A stretch of 52,109 nt of DNA, from NCBI GenBank assembly GCA_903847195.1, contig CAINCZ010000110.1, positions 1-52,109 on the forward strand, written 5' to 3'. Shown piece by piece: positions 35,643 through 43,360 of the stretch. The notes below the pieces were generated by a model. The model searched no databases. It worked only from the letters and a program-made list of their open reading frames with translations, and was not told the DNA's origin. The DNA comes from an uncultured Acidobacteriota bacterium (GTDB taxonomy: Bacteria; Acidobacteriota; Terriglobia; Terriglobales; CAINCZ01). Within the stretch, counting starts at the first letter, position 1, and every line of letters starts with the position of its first letter. Made by a program: the position numbers and the translations under genes.

Positions 35643-36668
35643 CTAAAAGTTTTTAACTCCGCTGGCAAAGGTCATGTAACTGATGGCCGGGCTCAACTGC
35701 TGCAGCAGATAGCCGAGCTTGGCCAGGCCGCTGCGCCCGACGTAAATGACATCACCGCTTTCGAGGGCGACATTGGGGTCTTTACCCTTGTGGGTGATTT
35801 CGTTCATCTTGATTTCGCGCTCGATGCCCGCCGAATGGCGGACGAGGTGGAGCGTGGAAGAGGCGTCCTTGTTAGGACCGCCGGCCTGCGCCAGCGCATC
35901 CATGAAGCTCATGCCGGGCGTGAGACGCACGGCGCCGGGTCGCAGCACCTCGCCCATGATGTAGACAAGTTCGTCGTCGCCATCCGGCAGGTAGAGCGTG
36001 TCCTCGCGTTGAAGGCGGATGTTGTAGGCCAGGTTGCCTTCGCGGAGCAAGCCGCGCAGATCGACCCATGCGACCCGGTCCTTGCCGCGGAAGACGACGC
36101 AGCGGGTCATGCCCGGCTTGTCGCCGCCGGTGCCGTTGCTGCCGATCACGCCGGCGCGGGCCAGTGCTTCGAGCAGAGTAGGCTGCTTGTCGAAGATGGC
36201 GACGCCGCCCTGCAAGACTCGCCCGAGGATGTAGATGCGCGTGCCTTTGTAGTGCAGCACGTTGGCGGTAACCTGCAGGTTCTCGTAATAATCCTGCCAA
36301 CGCGTGAGGGCAGACTGCTCGAGTTCGGCGCGCGTCAGGCCCCGCACGAGCAGTTGGCCCACGTAAGGCAGCGTGATCTTTCCATCCGGACCAACGACGT
36401 GCTTGGCGCTCAGTTCGGTACGTCCCCAGACATCCAGCTGGATTTCATCACCTTCCACGAAGGTGTAGTCGGTCTCGGGCACAGCGTCGAAGTCGCTCAG
36501 ATTGCTAACCGGCGTCGGAGCGTGGCTGGTGCGGGGAGGTTGAAAGGTGCTGCCGGGAGTCTGTTGCGCCGAAAGGCAGGCACAGGCGGCTATCAGGAGA
36601 AGAACGATGGCTAAGCCTGACCGGTATCGGCAGGCTTCAGCGGCGCGGCGGGGAAAGATTGCACTCAT
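35643..36668 (-). CDS. Outer-membrane polysaccharide export protein (Wza family)
   Basis: Forms the outer-membrane channel for exopolysaccharide. Of 341 residues, the N-terminus is a signal peptide with a lipobox-like IAAC near residue 30. A Poly_export domain (YTFVEGDEIQLDVWGRTELS, GKITLPYVGQLLVRGLTRAELE) follows, then two SLBB beta-grasp domains (IYILGRVLQGGVAIFDKQPTLLEALARAG; VYIMGEVLRPGAVRL). The last ~40 residues could form the membrane helix. The frame also offers GTG three bases upstream (36671). No clear ribosome site is visible, and a sigma-54-like element ends only 14 bases before the ATG. Confidence 0.9.
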   Translation of the reverse strand: MSAIFPRRAAEACRYRSGLAIVLLLIAACACLSAQQTPGSTFQPPRTSHAPTPVSNLSDFDAVPETDYTFVEGDEIQLDVWGRTELSAKHVVGPDGKITLPYVGQLLVRGLTRAELEQSALTRWQDYYENLQVTANVLHYKGTRIYILGRVLQGGVAIFDKQPTLLEALARAGVIGSNGTGGDKPGMTRCVVFRGKDRVAWVDLRGLLREGNLAYNIRLQREDTLYLPDGDDELVYIMGEVLRPGAVRLTPGMSFMDALAQAGGPNKDASSTLHLVRHSAGIEREIKMNEITHKGKDPNVALESGDVIYVGRSGLAKLGYLLQQLSPAISYMTFASGVKNF

Positions 36669-36682
36669 CACTGTATGAGAAG

Positions 36683-36698
36683 TGCAGTTGGTATGCCA
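36683..36698 (-). promoter_or_regulatory. Sigma-54-like element upstream of wza
   Basis: On the minus strand TGGCATACCAACTGCA gives GG-N10-GC with TGGCA and TGCA. It is the least like the other copies (no GCGTGC). The predicted start would fall about four bases before the ATG, so either the message is leaderless or the match is fortuitous. Confidence 0.35.
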
Positions 36699-36730
36699 AT
36701 CCCCGGCTCATGCTAAGTGGTTGAAACCAA

Positions 36731-37366
36731 TCAGTTCTTGTCAGCGTCTCCCACCATCGCCCGTAGGGGTTCCGTTTGAATCCGCGACAACTCGCTGGAC
36801 GAAGCGGCTCGAAACGAAACACCCAGCTCGGCAGCCAGTTCGTCTTGCGGGTTCATGTCTTTACGGGGAATGATGCGCGCCGGAATGCCAATGGCGACGT
36901 GACCGGCGGGGACATCGCGAATGACGACGGCATTGGCGCCGATGAGCACGTCGTCGCCGATGCGGATGCGGCCCAGGATTTTCGCCCCGGCGCCGATTTC
37001 GACGCGATTGCCGATGACGGGCGATCCGGGATCGTTGGCCCGCCTGAGCCCGATGGTGACGCCGTTGCGGATGATGCAGTCGTCGCCAATCACCGCGTCG
37101 CCGCTGATGACGATGCCGCCGAAGTGATCGATACGGAAGCGGCGGCCCACGGTGGCTTCACAGGGCAAGTCGATGCCGGCGAGAATCTGCGAGAGCAATT
37201 TCAGGCAGCGATAGACCAGCGAGAAAGGTTTGCGCAGGATATGCGGGCGCACGTCATAGCGCCAGCGTCCGAAGCGGTACACCGCCATCACCCAGAGACC
37301 CTGGCGCGAGAGGGAGCGTTCGTAGGTTCGATAATCTTCTGCCAGCAATGAATACACTTGGCTCAC
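36731..37366 (-). CDS. Serine-acetyltransferase-like hexapeptide acyltransferase
   Basis: A 211-residue protein of the CysE/WcaB-like group seen in polysaccharide clusters. An N-terminal helical part (LLAEDYRTYERSLSRQGLW) precedes the beta-helix with the His-containing loop RIDHFGGIVISGDAVIGD and repeats ending GIPARIIP. The C-terminal ~35 residues are not typical. It probably acetylates a sugar rather than serine. The start is the GTG at 37366, which overlaps the GT2 stop codon (GTGA); the much longer upstream frame lies inside that gene and is not coding. It ends 63 bases before the wza start. Confidence 0.83.
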   Translation of the reverse strand: MSQVYSLLAEDYRTYERSLSRQGLWVMAVYRFGRWRYDVRPHILRKPFSLVYRCLKLLSQILAGIDLPCEATVGRRFRIDHFGGIVISGDAVIGDDCIIRNGVTIGLRRANDPGSPVIGNRVEIGAGAKILGRIRIGDDVLIGANAVVIRDVPAGHVAIGIPARIIPRKDMNPQDELAAELGVSFRAASSSELSRIQTEPLRAMVGDADKN

Positions 37367-38352
37367 CAGGGGCGCGCGGGCGATTGCCTGCCGCCATTTG
37401 TTTCGCTCCACGCCTGTCGAAACAGGTGAAGGATCGCTTCCGATTCGGAGCGTTTGGCTTCGGCGTCGGGCGCAGTTCGTCGGCGGTTTCTCATCCACCG
37501 CAAGCCGTGCCAGAGGCGCTCCACCTGCATGGCCAGCCAGGCCACCGCGCCATGATGCTTGCGGTAATAGAGCAGTTCGCTGCGCATGCGCCACAGCGTG
37601 AGTTGCGAGCCGGAGGAAGATAGCGACAGGCGCCGCAACTGGCGCGACGATTCCCCACCGATGTGAATCACTTCCAACTCCGGCCAGTAGCACACCTTGA
37701 AACCGGCGGCTTTCAGGCGGCGGCACAGGTCGACTTCCTCGTAATAAAGGAAGAAAGACTCATCGAAGAGGCCCACCTGCTCCAGCGCATCGCGCCGAAT
37801 GATGGAATAAGCGCCAGGAACCCAGTCGACATCGGCCGACTGAAGATCGTCGGCCCAGGTGCGGTCGGCGCGGCCGAAGAAGCGGGAGCGGGGGAAACGC
37901 GCGGCCAATCCACTCAGGCTCAGAAAATCGTTAAGCACGGACGGGAAGAAGCGCGCCGAGGGCTGCCAGCTGCCGTCGCGTCCGACCAGGCGGCCGCCAG
38001 CCAGCGCGGTATGGGGTGAGGCATCCATCAGGGCAACGGATTTGCGGAGCGTGCCCGGAGTGAGGAACGCGTCGGAGTTCAACAGCGCGACGTATCGCCC
38101 GCGCGCACGCCGGAAAGCCATGTTGTTGGCAGCAGCGAAACCGGCATTGGCCCCGACTTGGATGGTGATCGCCGACGGAAACTCCTCGGCCACCATCGCC
38201 CACGATCCGTCACGCGACGCGTTATCGACGACGATCACCTCGTAGCTCACGCCCTCTTCCCGGTAAACGGTCTGAAGGCACTCGCGCAGCAGGTCGCGTG
38301 TGTTGAAGCTGACGACCACGACCGAGACATCGGGTACGGCGGCTGCGTTCAT
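37363..38352 (-). CDS. Glycosyltransferase, family 2 (rhamnosyltransferase-like)
   Basis: A 329-residue inverting GT-A enzyme. VSVVVVSFNTRDLLRECLQT begins the domain, followed by VIVVDNASRDGS, NAGFAAANN, YVALLNSDAFL (DxD equivalent) and the FFLYYEEVDLCRRLKAAG motif. The NAGFA/YYEEVD form is common in rhamnosyl- and galactofuranosyl-transferases (WbbL/GlfT-like). With the rfb genes nearby, dTDP-rhamnose is a plausible but unproven donor. The ATG at 38352 overlaps the preceding stop (ATGA). Confidence 0.87.
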   Translation of the reverse strand: MNAAAVPDVSVVVVSFNTRDLLRECLQTVYREEGVSYEVIVVDNASRDGSWAMVAEEFPSAITIQVGANAGFAAANNMAFRRARGRYVALLNSDAFLTPGTLRKSVALMDASPHTALAGGRLVGRDGSWQPSARFFPSVLNDFLSLSGLAARFPRSRFFGRADRTWADDLQSADVDWVPGAYSIIRRDALEQVGLFDESFFLYYEEVDLCRRLKAAGFKVCYWPELEVIHIGGESSRQLRRLSLSSSGSQLTLWRMRSELLYYRKHHGAVAWLAMQVERLWHGLRWMRNRRRTAPDAEAKRSESEAILHLFRQAWSETNGGRQSPARPW

Positions 38353-39533
38353 CGCGCGCCCTCTTTTCCGGGGCGGCCGGTGCGGACCCATGCGGCTCCT
38401 TTGAGAGAGGTCGCCAGAATCAGCGGCAACTGCATCAGCTTCCAGAATATGTAGCCGGGCACGGAGGCGATGGCGCGCAAGTCGCGCCGGGGCGAGTTGC
38501 CGGCCTTGATGGCGGCGTAGAGGTGAAGTGCGATGGCGAGAAGACCGGCGAGGCCCAAGCCCCGGGCGATACCCCGACCTGCCACAGCGGCAAAGGCGAG
38601 CAGCAGGACGTGGAAGCTCAGCGGCAGCAACAGCAGGTCGAGCAGCGGCTCGATGCATTCACTGCGTCCCAGCAGAACCCAGCCGAGCAGACGCGGGGCA
38701 AACTCGCGGATCATGCGCATGCGCCCGCCTTCCCAGCGAGCCCGCTGCGTGCTGCGCGCCTTGCTGGACGTGGGCATGAGGCCATAGACCTCGGCTTCCG
38801 GCAGCAGTTCCACGTGAACGCCGGCACGCAGGAGCTTGAGGTGATATTCGAGATCTTCGACCACCGAGGTCGCGGTGTAGGGGACCTTTTCGAGCGTGCC
38901 GCGGCTGAGCGCGAAACCGTTGCCCAGGATGCCGACCGACATCTTCCAGTGCTGACGACCGGCAACTCGCACCTTGTTGAATGCTCGCAGGCTCAGGTCC
39001 ATCAGGCGCGTGGCGTTGCTCTGTTCGGGATTGGCAACCAGGTAGGTACACTGCACAGCCTGTGCACCGCCGGCAAAGGCGCGGCGATAGTGATCGAGAA
39101 AGCCGGGGGTGAAGCTGGAATCGGCATCCACAACGACAAACGCATCGTAGCCGCGACGCAGGTAGCGAAAGGCGAATTCGAGGGCGAAACCTTTACCGCG
39201 CCGCTCGGCATCGCAGCGCTCGAGCACGCTGACGCCCATAGAGCGGGCAATCTGGGCAGTCTGGTCCAAGCAATTATCGGCGACGACCCAGATGTCGTCG
39301 GGGTTGGTGCTGCCGCTGGAGGCCAGCAGACTGGCGAGGCAGTCGGCAATCCCATCCTGCTCGTTATGAGCGGGGATTACGACGGCGAGGCGCAGGCTGG
39401 ATACTTCGACATTCTTGGTTCGCGGCTTCAGCAGAAGCGCTCCGAGCGTCAACTGCGCCAGTTCAATCGAACCGGGCAGGGACGCCAAGGCCGCCAGGCC
39501 TCCGAGAGAGTACACGGCCCATTCGAGGTTCAT
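38349..39533 (-). CDS. Membrane glycosyltransferase, family 2 (processive-type)
   Basis: A 394-residue enzyme with an N-terminal membrane segment and ~3 C-terminal ones (LLDLLLLPLSFHVLLLAFAA; LAGLLAIALHLYAAI). The cytoplasmic GT-A core contains LAVVIPAHNEQDGIADCL, WVVADNC.D, FVVVDADSS (DxD), SVVEDLEYHLKLLRAG (the ED motif), and TQRARWEGGRMR, a Q-x-x-R-W form of the processive-synthase motif. It resembles hyaluronan/cellulose-synthase-type GT2s and so might add several sugars or act early in assembly. It is co-translated with its neighbours (4-base overlaps on both sides). Confidence 0.87.
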   Translation of the reverse strand: MNLEWAVYSLGGLAALASLPGSIELAQLTLGALLLKPRTKNVEVSSLRLAVVIPAHNEQDGIADCLASLLASSGSTNPDDIWVVADNCLDQTAQIARSMGVSVLERCDAERRGKGFALEFAFRYLRRGYDAFVVVDADSSFTPGFLDHYRRAFAGGAQAVQCTYLVANPEQSNATRLMDLSLRAFNKVRVAGRQHWKMSVGILGNGFALSRGTLEKVPYTATSVVEDLEYHLKLLRAGVHVELLPEAEVYGLMPTSSKARSTQRARWEGGRMRMIREFAPRLLGWVLLGRSECIEPLLDLLLLPLSFHVLLLAFAAVAGRGIARGLGLAGLLAIALHLYAAIKAGNSPRRDLRAIASVPGYIFWKLMQLPLILATSLKGAAWVRTGRPGKEGAR

Positions 39534-40786
39534 GCTACCGCCCATTCGTTAACGGTTTCGGCCGCCTGCTGCGGCTTGATCCGCTGCCGCAGGATTCTTG
39601 CCAGCAGCGCGGTGTTTTCTTCGAGGTTGTAACAGTCAATGACCTTGTGACGGGCTCTGCGGGCCAGACGCCGGGCAAACTGCGGGGAGTCCTTCATCCG
39701 TATGATGGCCGAAGCCAGCCTCTCACTGTCGGAGGGCGGAACCAGAATGCCTTCGGCGCCCGTGGTGATCAGCTCGGGGATACCGGTGATCGCCGTGGAG
39801 ATGCACGGAATTTCCATCGCCATGGCTTCCATCAGGACCACGGGAATGCCTTCGGCGAAGCTGGGAAGCACGAAGACGTCGGCTTCGCGGTAGAGGTCGC
39901 GAATCTGGTCCTGGTTGACGGCGCCGGTGAAGACGACGCGATGCGCGATGCCCAACTGCTTCGCCAGCCGCTCCAGCGCGACGCGGTCCGGGCCGTCACC
40001 CACCAGCGTCAGCCATGCCTCGTGGCCCATGCGTTGCATTTGCGCCAGCGCCTTGAGCAGGACGGCCTGTCCCTTGGCGGAAACCAGCCGCCCGACGCAG
40101 AGGATGCGATAGCCGTTTCCGTGCCGGCCGACGGCGGGAGTGAATACTCCCGGATCAACGCCAAGCGGAGATACTTCGAATTTGTCCCACTGCTCGCAAT
40201 CGCTCAGCTTCATCAGCTGGCTGCGGCAGTACTGGCCGATGGTGCAAATGAACCGGGCCTGACGGATTTTTTCCGCCAGATGATAGCGTTCGACTTCGTA
40301 GAACTCGTCGGGGCCGTGCACCGTCATCGAGAACTCGACCGGGAAGCTCTGCTTCGCGATCATCGCAACGGTAGCGGCCGGGGTGGCGAAGTGTACGTGT
40401 ACGTGTTCGAGATGTTCGCGCCGCATCCAGTCGCCCAGCACCACGGCTTCGATGAAATAGAAGAAGTGATAAGCGATGGAACGCGGACTGCCGCCGCCGA
40501 GCTTCAGGGCGTATATCAAGCCGGACAGGTAGCGCACCGGCGACACCAGCAGGCTGCGCAGGTGCGCGGCAGCGATGCTCTGCTTGCTCAGCGACTTGAT
40601 ATAGAGGGTGGCGTCGGCTTCGGCGCGTTCTTCCTCTGTCATCTGCTCCGCGCTGCGGTCAGGCGGATTGATGGAGGCGGTCTTTATTTCGATTCCGAGC
40701 CGCCGCAGCGCCAGCACCTCGCGCAGGATGAACGTGTGCGAGATGGCGGGGTAGCGGCTCACGAGATATGCGGTTCGTGTCTTCAT
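39530..40786 (-). CDS. Glycosyltransferase, family 4 (colanic-acid WcaL/ExoP-like)
   Basis: A 418-residue GT-B enzyme. The start (KTRTAYLVSRYPAISHTFILRE) and the middle (HVHFATPAATVAMIAKQ; MTVHGPDEFYE) are characteristic of the WcaL/AmsK-like group. The donor domain has RILCVGRLVSAKGQAVLLKAL and EX7E in FAEGIPVVLMEAMAMEIPCIS. It is the first gene of the series running down to the GT4 at 28393. A strong sigma-54-like element ends 14 bases before the ATG. A GTG one codon upstream (40789) is an alternative start. Confidence 0.88.
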   Translation of the reverse strand: MKTRTAYLVSRYPAISHTFILREVLALRRLGIEIKTASINPPDRSAEQMTEEERAEADATLYIKSLSKQSIAAAHLRSLLVSPVRYLSGLIYALKLGGGSPRSIAYHFFYFIEAVVLGDWMRREHLEHVHVHFATPAATVAMIAKQSFPVEFSMTVHGPDEFYEVERYHLAEKIRQARFICTIGQYCRSQLMKLSDCEQWDKFEVSPLGVDPGVFTPAVGRHGNGYRILCVGRLVSAKGQAVLLKALAQMQRMGHEAWLTLVGDGPDRVALERLAKQLGIAHRVVFTGAVNQDQIRDLYREADVFVLPSFAEGIPVVLMEAMAMEIPCISTAITGIPELITTGAEGILVPPSDSERLASAIIRMKDSPQFARRLARRARHKVIDCYNLEENTALLARILRQRIKPQQAAETVNEWAVA

Positions 40787-40800
40787 CACCTGCTACTCAG

Positions 40801-40816
40801 TGCACGCCGCGTGCCA
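40801..40816 (-). promoter_or_regulatory. Sigma-54-type (-24/-12) promoter candidate of the glycosyltransferase series
   Basis: On the minus strand TGGCACGCGGCGTGCA matches the -24 consensus TGGCACG perfectly and has GC ten bases after GG. With the following CTGAGTAG it agrees with the copy before the polymerase gene at 20 of 24 positions. The predicted start is about four bases before the ATG. Confidence 0.6.
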
Positions 40817-40931
40817 CAATTTCGGGCCGTGTTTCAGGGGTTTCGCCGTCTTGCGGCGTTCGGAACAGGACACGGCGGGCGGCACCTGGCTTGGAAGAGA
40901 ACACCTTTGGCCGCAGGAAGCGGCAAAAACA

Positions 40932-40947
40932 TGGCAATCGGCGTGCT
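40932..40947 (+). promoter_or_regulatory. Sigma-54-like element before the GT25 gene
   Basis: TGGCAATCGGCGTGCT on the plus strand repeats the shared TGGCA...GGCGTGC.CT pattern with GG-N10-GC. It faces away from the copy at 40801-40816. The predicted start is within a few bases of the GTG at 40960. Confidence 0.5.
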
Positions 40948-40959
40948 CTACCGATAGGC

Positions 40960-41649
40960 GTGAACCTGAACGACTATTTCGATCAAATACACGTGGTCAA
41001 CCTGCCAGAGCGGAGTGACCGGCGACGCGAGATGCGGGCACAGCTTAGGTCTATCCACTTGCAGGCCGACTTCTTTCCGGCGGTTCGTCCGCCTGAGGTT
41101 GGCGATTGGCCAAGCCTGGGGGCTCGCGGATGCTTCCTGAGCCATTACCAGATATTGAAGAAGGCATACCTGTCGGGCGCACGGAATGTCCTGGTGCTGG
41201 AAGACGATCTGGATTTCGCGTCTATCCTGCCGAAGCTGGAGCACGAACTTTTGGTGGCGGCCTACGAACAACCGTGGGACTTGCTCTATCCGGGGCATGT
41301 GGAAGAGCTTCCCGAGGCTTCGGAGCTGCAACTGCTGCCCTGGCAGGCGCCGCTGATGACGACGCATTTCTATGCGGTGAACCGCCCGGTGATGGGAAGG
41401 CTGCTGGAGTTTCTTGAATTGGTGCAGTCTCGTCCGGCCGGACACCCGCTGGGCGGGCCACAGCACTACGACGGCGCCTTGAGCATGTTCCGCGCACAGA
41501 ATCCGGAGGTGCGGACGCTGATCGCATGGCCATGCCTTGGGCACCAGCGCAGTTCACGCAGCGATATCAACTTCGCCTGGTACGACAAGCTTCCCCTGAT
41601 GGGCACCGCCATCAATGCGGCCCGGCGGCTGCGCCGCGCCGTTGCCTGA
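40960..41649 (+). CDS. Glycosyltransferase, family 25 (LPS-type)
   Basis: A 229-residue GT25 enzyme (LPS beta-galactosyltransferase-like). The opening IHVVNLPERSDRRREM is the family's INL..R..R signature; GCFLSHYQILKKAY and VLVLEDDLDF (EDD metal site) follow. The C-terminal HQRSSRSDI is the usual end. The GTG at 40960 is the likely start because the signature begins ten residues later, although its ribosome site is weak. It is the only plus-strand gene inside the polysaccharide locus and has its own terminator. Confidence 0.82.
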   Translation: MNLNDYFDQIHVVNLPERSDRRREMRAQLRSIHLQADFFPAVRPPEVGDWPSLGARGCFLSHYQILKKAYLSGARNVLVLEDDLDFASILPKLEHELLVAAYEQPWDLLYPGHVEELPEASELQLLPWQAPLMTTHFYAVNRPVMGRLLEFLELVQSRPAGHPLGGPQHYDGALSMFRAQNPEVRTLIAWPCLGHQRSSRSDINFAWYDKLPLMGTAINAARRLRRAVA

Positions 41650-41670
41650 TTCGCTTTCCTTCCCCGCTCA

Positions 41671-41696
41671 TGCCCGGCTTCGGCCGGGCATTTTTT
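41671..41696 (+). terminator. Terminator of the GT25 gene
   Basis: TGCCCGGC-TTCG-GCCGGGCA, a UUCG-capped stem, is followed by TTTTTT. Confidence 0.92.
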
Positions 41697-41703
41697 GTCT
41701 TCC

Positions 41704-41736
41704 AAAAAGCAGGCCCAGCCTGGGGCCGGGCCTGCT
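41704..41736 (-). terminator. Terminator of the flippase operon
   Basis: AGCAGGCCC ... GGGCCTGCT forms a stem with an 11-base loop. Read on the minus strand it is followed by TTTTT. It starts 22 bases after the flippase stop. Confidence 0.75.
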
Positions 41737-41757
41737 AATCGGTGCGCTGGGTGAGGG

Positions 41758-43332
41758 CTATGCTTCCGCGGCAAGGCTGCGCAGGCGCAGCGGCAGCCGG
41801 CGCTGCACAGCTATTTTTTCGGCGGTGGTCGCCGCAAACGCCCACCATAGAGAGCCGAGCACGGCGAAGAAAATAGTGAAGTTCACGGCCAGCCATCCGG
41901 CCACCAGCAATCGGCCTTGCGGCAGGGGAACGAAGTGCATGGGCAGCAGCGCAATCACGGCAGCAAGGTACGGGAGTGCACCGGCCAGAACCGAATGGCG
42001 CAGGAAATCTGCCGCCTTGATCTGGAGCAAGCGATTGGCGACCGATATGAAGTAGGTGGCAGCCATGATCGTTGCACAGGCTACGCCGAATCCAACGCTC
42101 TTGGCGCTCCACGATCCGAAGAACCAGCGCGAGGCCGGCACGATAAGGCAAAGCGCCGCAATGTTCGCCAGGCTGTAGTGAAACTCCATGCGCGGGCGAC
42201 CGATTCCCTTCACCATGGCGGTGCCCGGACCGGTCATCAGGTGAAACTGCGAGGCCACGGCGAAGGCCGTCATGATGACCGGCGCCCCTTCGGGTACGGC
42301 CTTTAGCCAGAACAGCAGCGCAGGATACGACACCACGGCAAGGAAGCCCAGCAAGGCGCCCGAGACGGCGTTCATGTAGCGGGTACTGGTCAGATAGACA
42401 TGGCGCACCAGTGAGTGTTTTTCTTCATCGCTTGCGGCGCGCCCGTGCACGTCTGAGATCGACGGCAAGGTTGCGCCCACGAACGAACCGGGGACGGACA
42501 ACGTCATGTATGGCAGGCGCGTGCTGATGTCGAGCAGCCCGGCAGCAGCCAAGCCGCAGAGCGGCATGGCGATAACGCGCTCGATGGTGTTGAGGAAGAT
42601 GGCAAGCAAGCTGTTGACCTGCACCGCGCTGCCAAAGGTGAACAACCGGCGCACCGCCGCGCGATCGACCATGCGGGGCGAAATCCGCAGCCATGGGATG
42701 CGCCGCCGGGCAATGAATGCGCTCATGCCGAGGTCGATGACGGAGCGAACCACGAAGGCAATGCCCATGCCTTTGAGTCCCCAGCCGCGCCCGACCAGCA
42801 CAAAGATCACGACGGATTCGGCAACGAAAGAAGAGATCCAGATTCGCTGCGCCGTGGTAATCATCTGCAAGCCGGTGAGAGCATCGCGGTAGGCGGACAG
42901 ACCCAGGCACAACAGGAAGCTACCCACGACGGAGAAGGCGAGAAAGCGCGCGTCACCAGCGAGCTCCGGCGGAACCCTCATCCAGCCGGCGATGCTATTC
43001 CAGCTGGCGGCAAACGCGGCGAAGACAATGAGGGCGACAGGTGAGGTGACGAAGATACCGGCCGAGAGCAGGCGCGTGGCCTCTTCATAGCGGCCCCCGG
43101 CGGCAAACTCGGCGACGTACTTGATGTAGGCGCTGCTGAACCCCACGGTGGAGACACCGATGTAGGCGACCAGGATGAACATCGTTCCGTACAAGCCATA
43201 AGCCTGCATGCCGACGTGCGCCAGCACAAACGGCGGGATGAAGAAACGGGTGGCTAGATAGAGCACGCGGGCTCCGGCCTCGCTGCGAACGTTGCGTAAC
43301 AGGCGCCCCTTGACCTTTTCGTGCTCAGACAT
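41758..43332 (-). CDS. Polysaccharide flippase (Wzx-like)
   Basis: A 524-residue polytopic membrane protein of the MOP superfamily, with about 12-14 hydrophobic segments. The N-terminal RNVRSEAGARVLYLATRFFIPPFVLAHVG is split across the first helix, and YGLYGTMFILVAYIGVSTVG follows, a PST/Wzx pattern. It should flip lipid-linked repeat units to the periplasm for the polymerase encoded upstream. It follows the glycosidase-like gene by 28 bases. Lipid substrate not deducible. Confidence 0.87.
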   Translation of the reverse strand: MSEHEKVKGRLLRNVRSEAGARVLYLATRFFIPPFVLAHVGMQAYGLYGTMFILVAYIGVSTVGFSSAYIKYVAEFAAGGRYEEATRLLSAGIFVTSPVALIVFAAFAASWNSIAGWMRVPPELAGDARFLAFSVVGSFLLCLGLSAYRDALTGLQMITTAQRIWISSFVAESVVIFVLVGRGWGLKGMGIAFVVRSVIDLGMSAFIARRRIPWLRISPRMVDRAAVRRLFTFGSAVQVNSLLAIFLNTIERVIAMPLCGLAAAGLLDISTRLPYMTLSVPGSFVGATLPSISDVHGRAASDEEKHSLVRHVYLTSTRYMNAVSGALLGFLAVVSYPALLFWLKAVPEGAPVIMTAFAVASQFHLMTGPGTAMVKGIGRPRMEFHYSLANIAALCLIVPASRWFFGSWSAKSVGFGVACATIMAATYFISVANRLLQIKAADFLRHSVLAGALPYLAAVIALLPMHFVPLPQGRLLVAGWLAVNFTIFFAVLGSLWWAFAATTAEKIAVQRRLPLRLRSLAAEA

Positions 43333-43360
43333 GATTCGTACTTATCCTCAATGAATGCCG

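Noticed and set aside
34108..35646. 512-codon plus-strand open frame opposite the Wzz gene
   Set aside because: Shadow frame; no recognisable motif, while the minus strand has transmembrane segments and a Wzz pattern.
40869..40890. Second sigma-54-like site (GGCACCTGGCTTGG) upstream of GT25
   Set aside because: Ten bases after GG comes GG, not GC; the copy at 40932 fits better.
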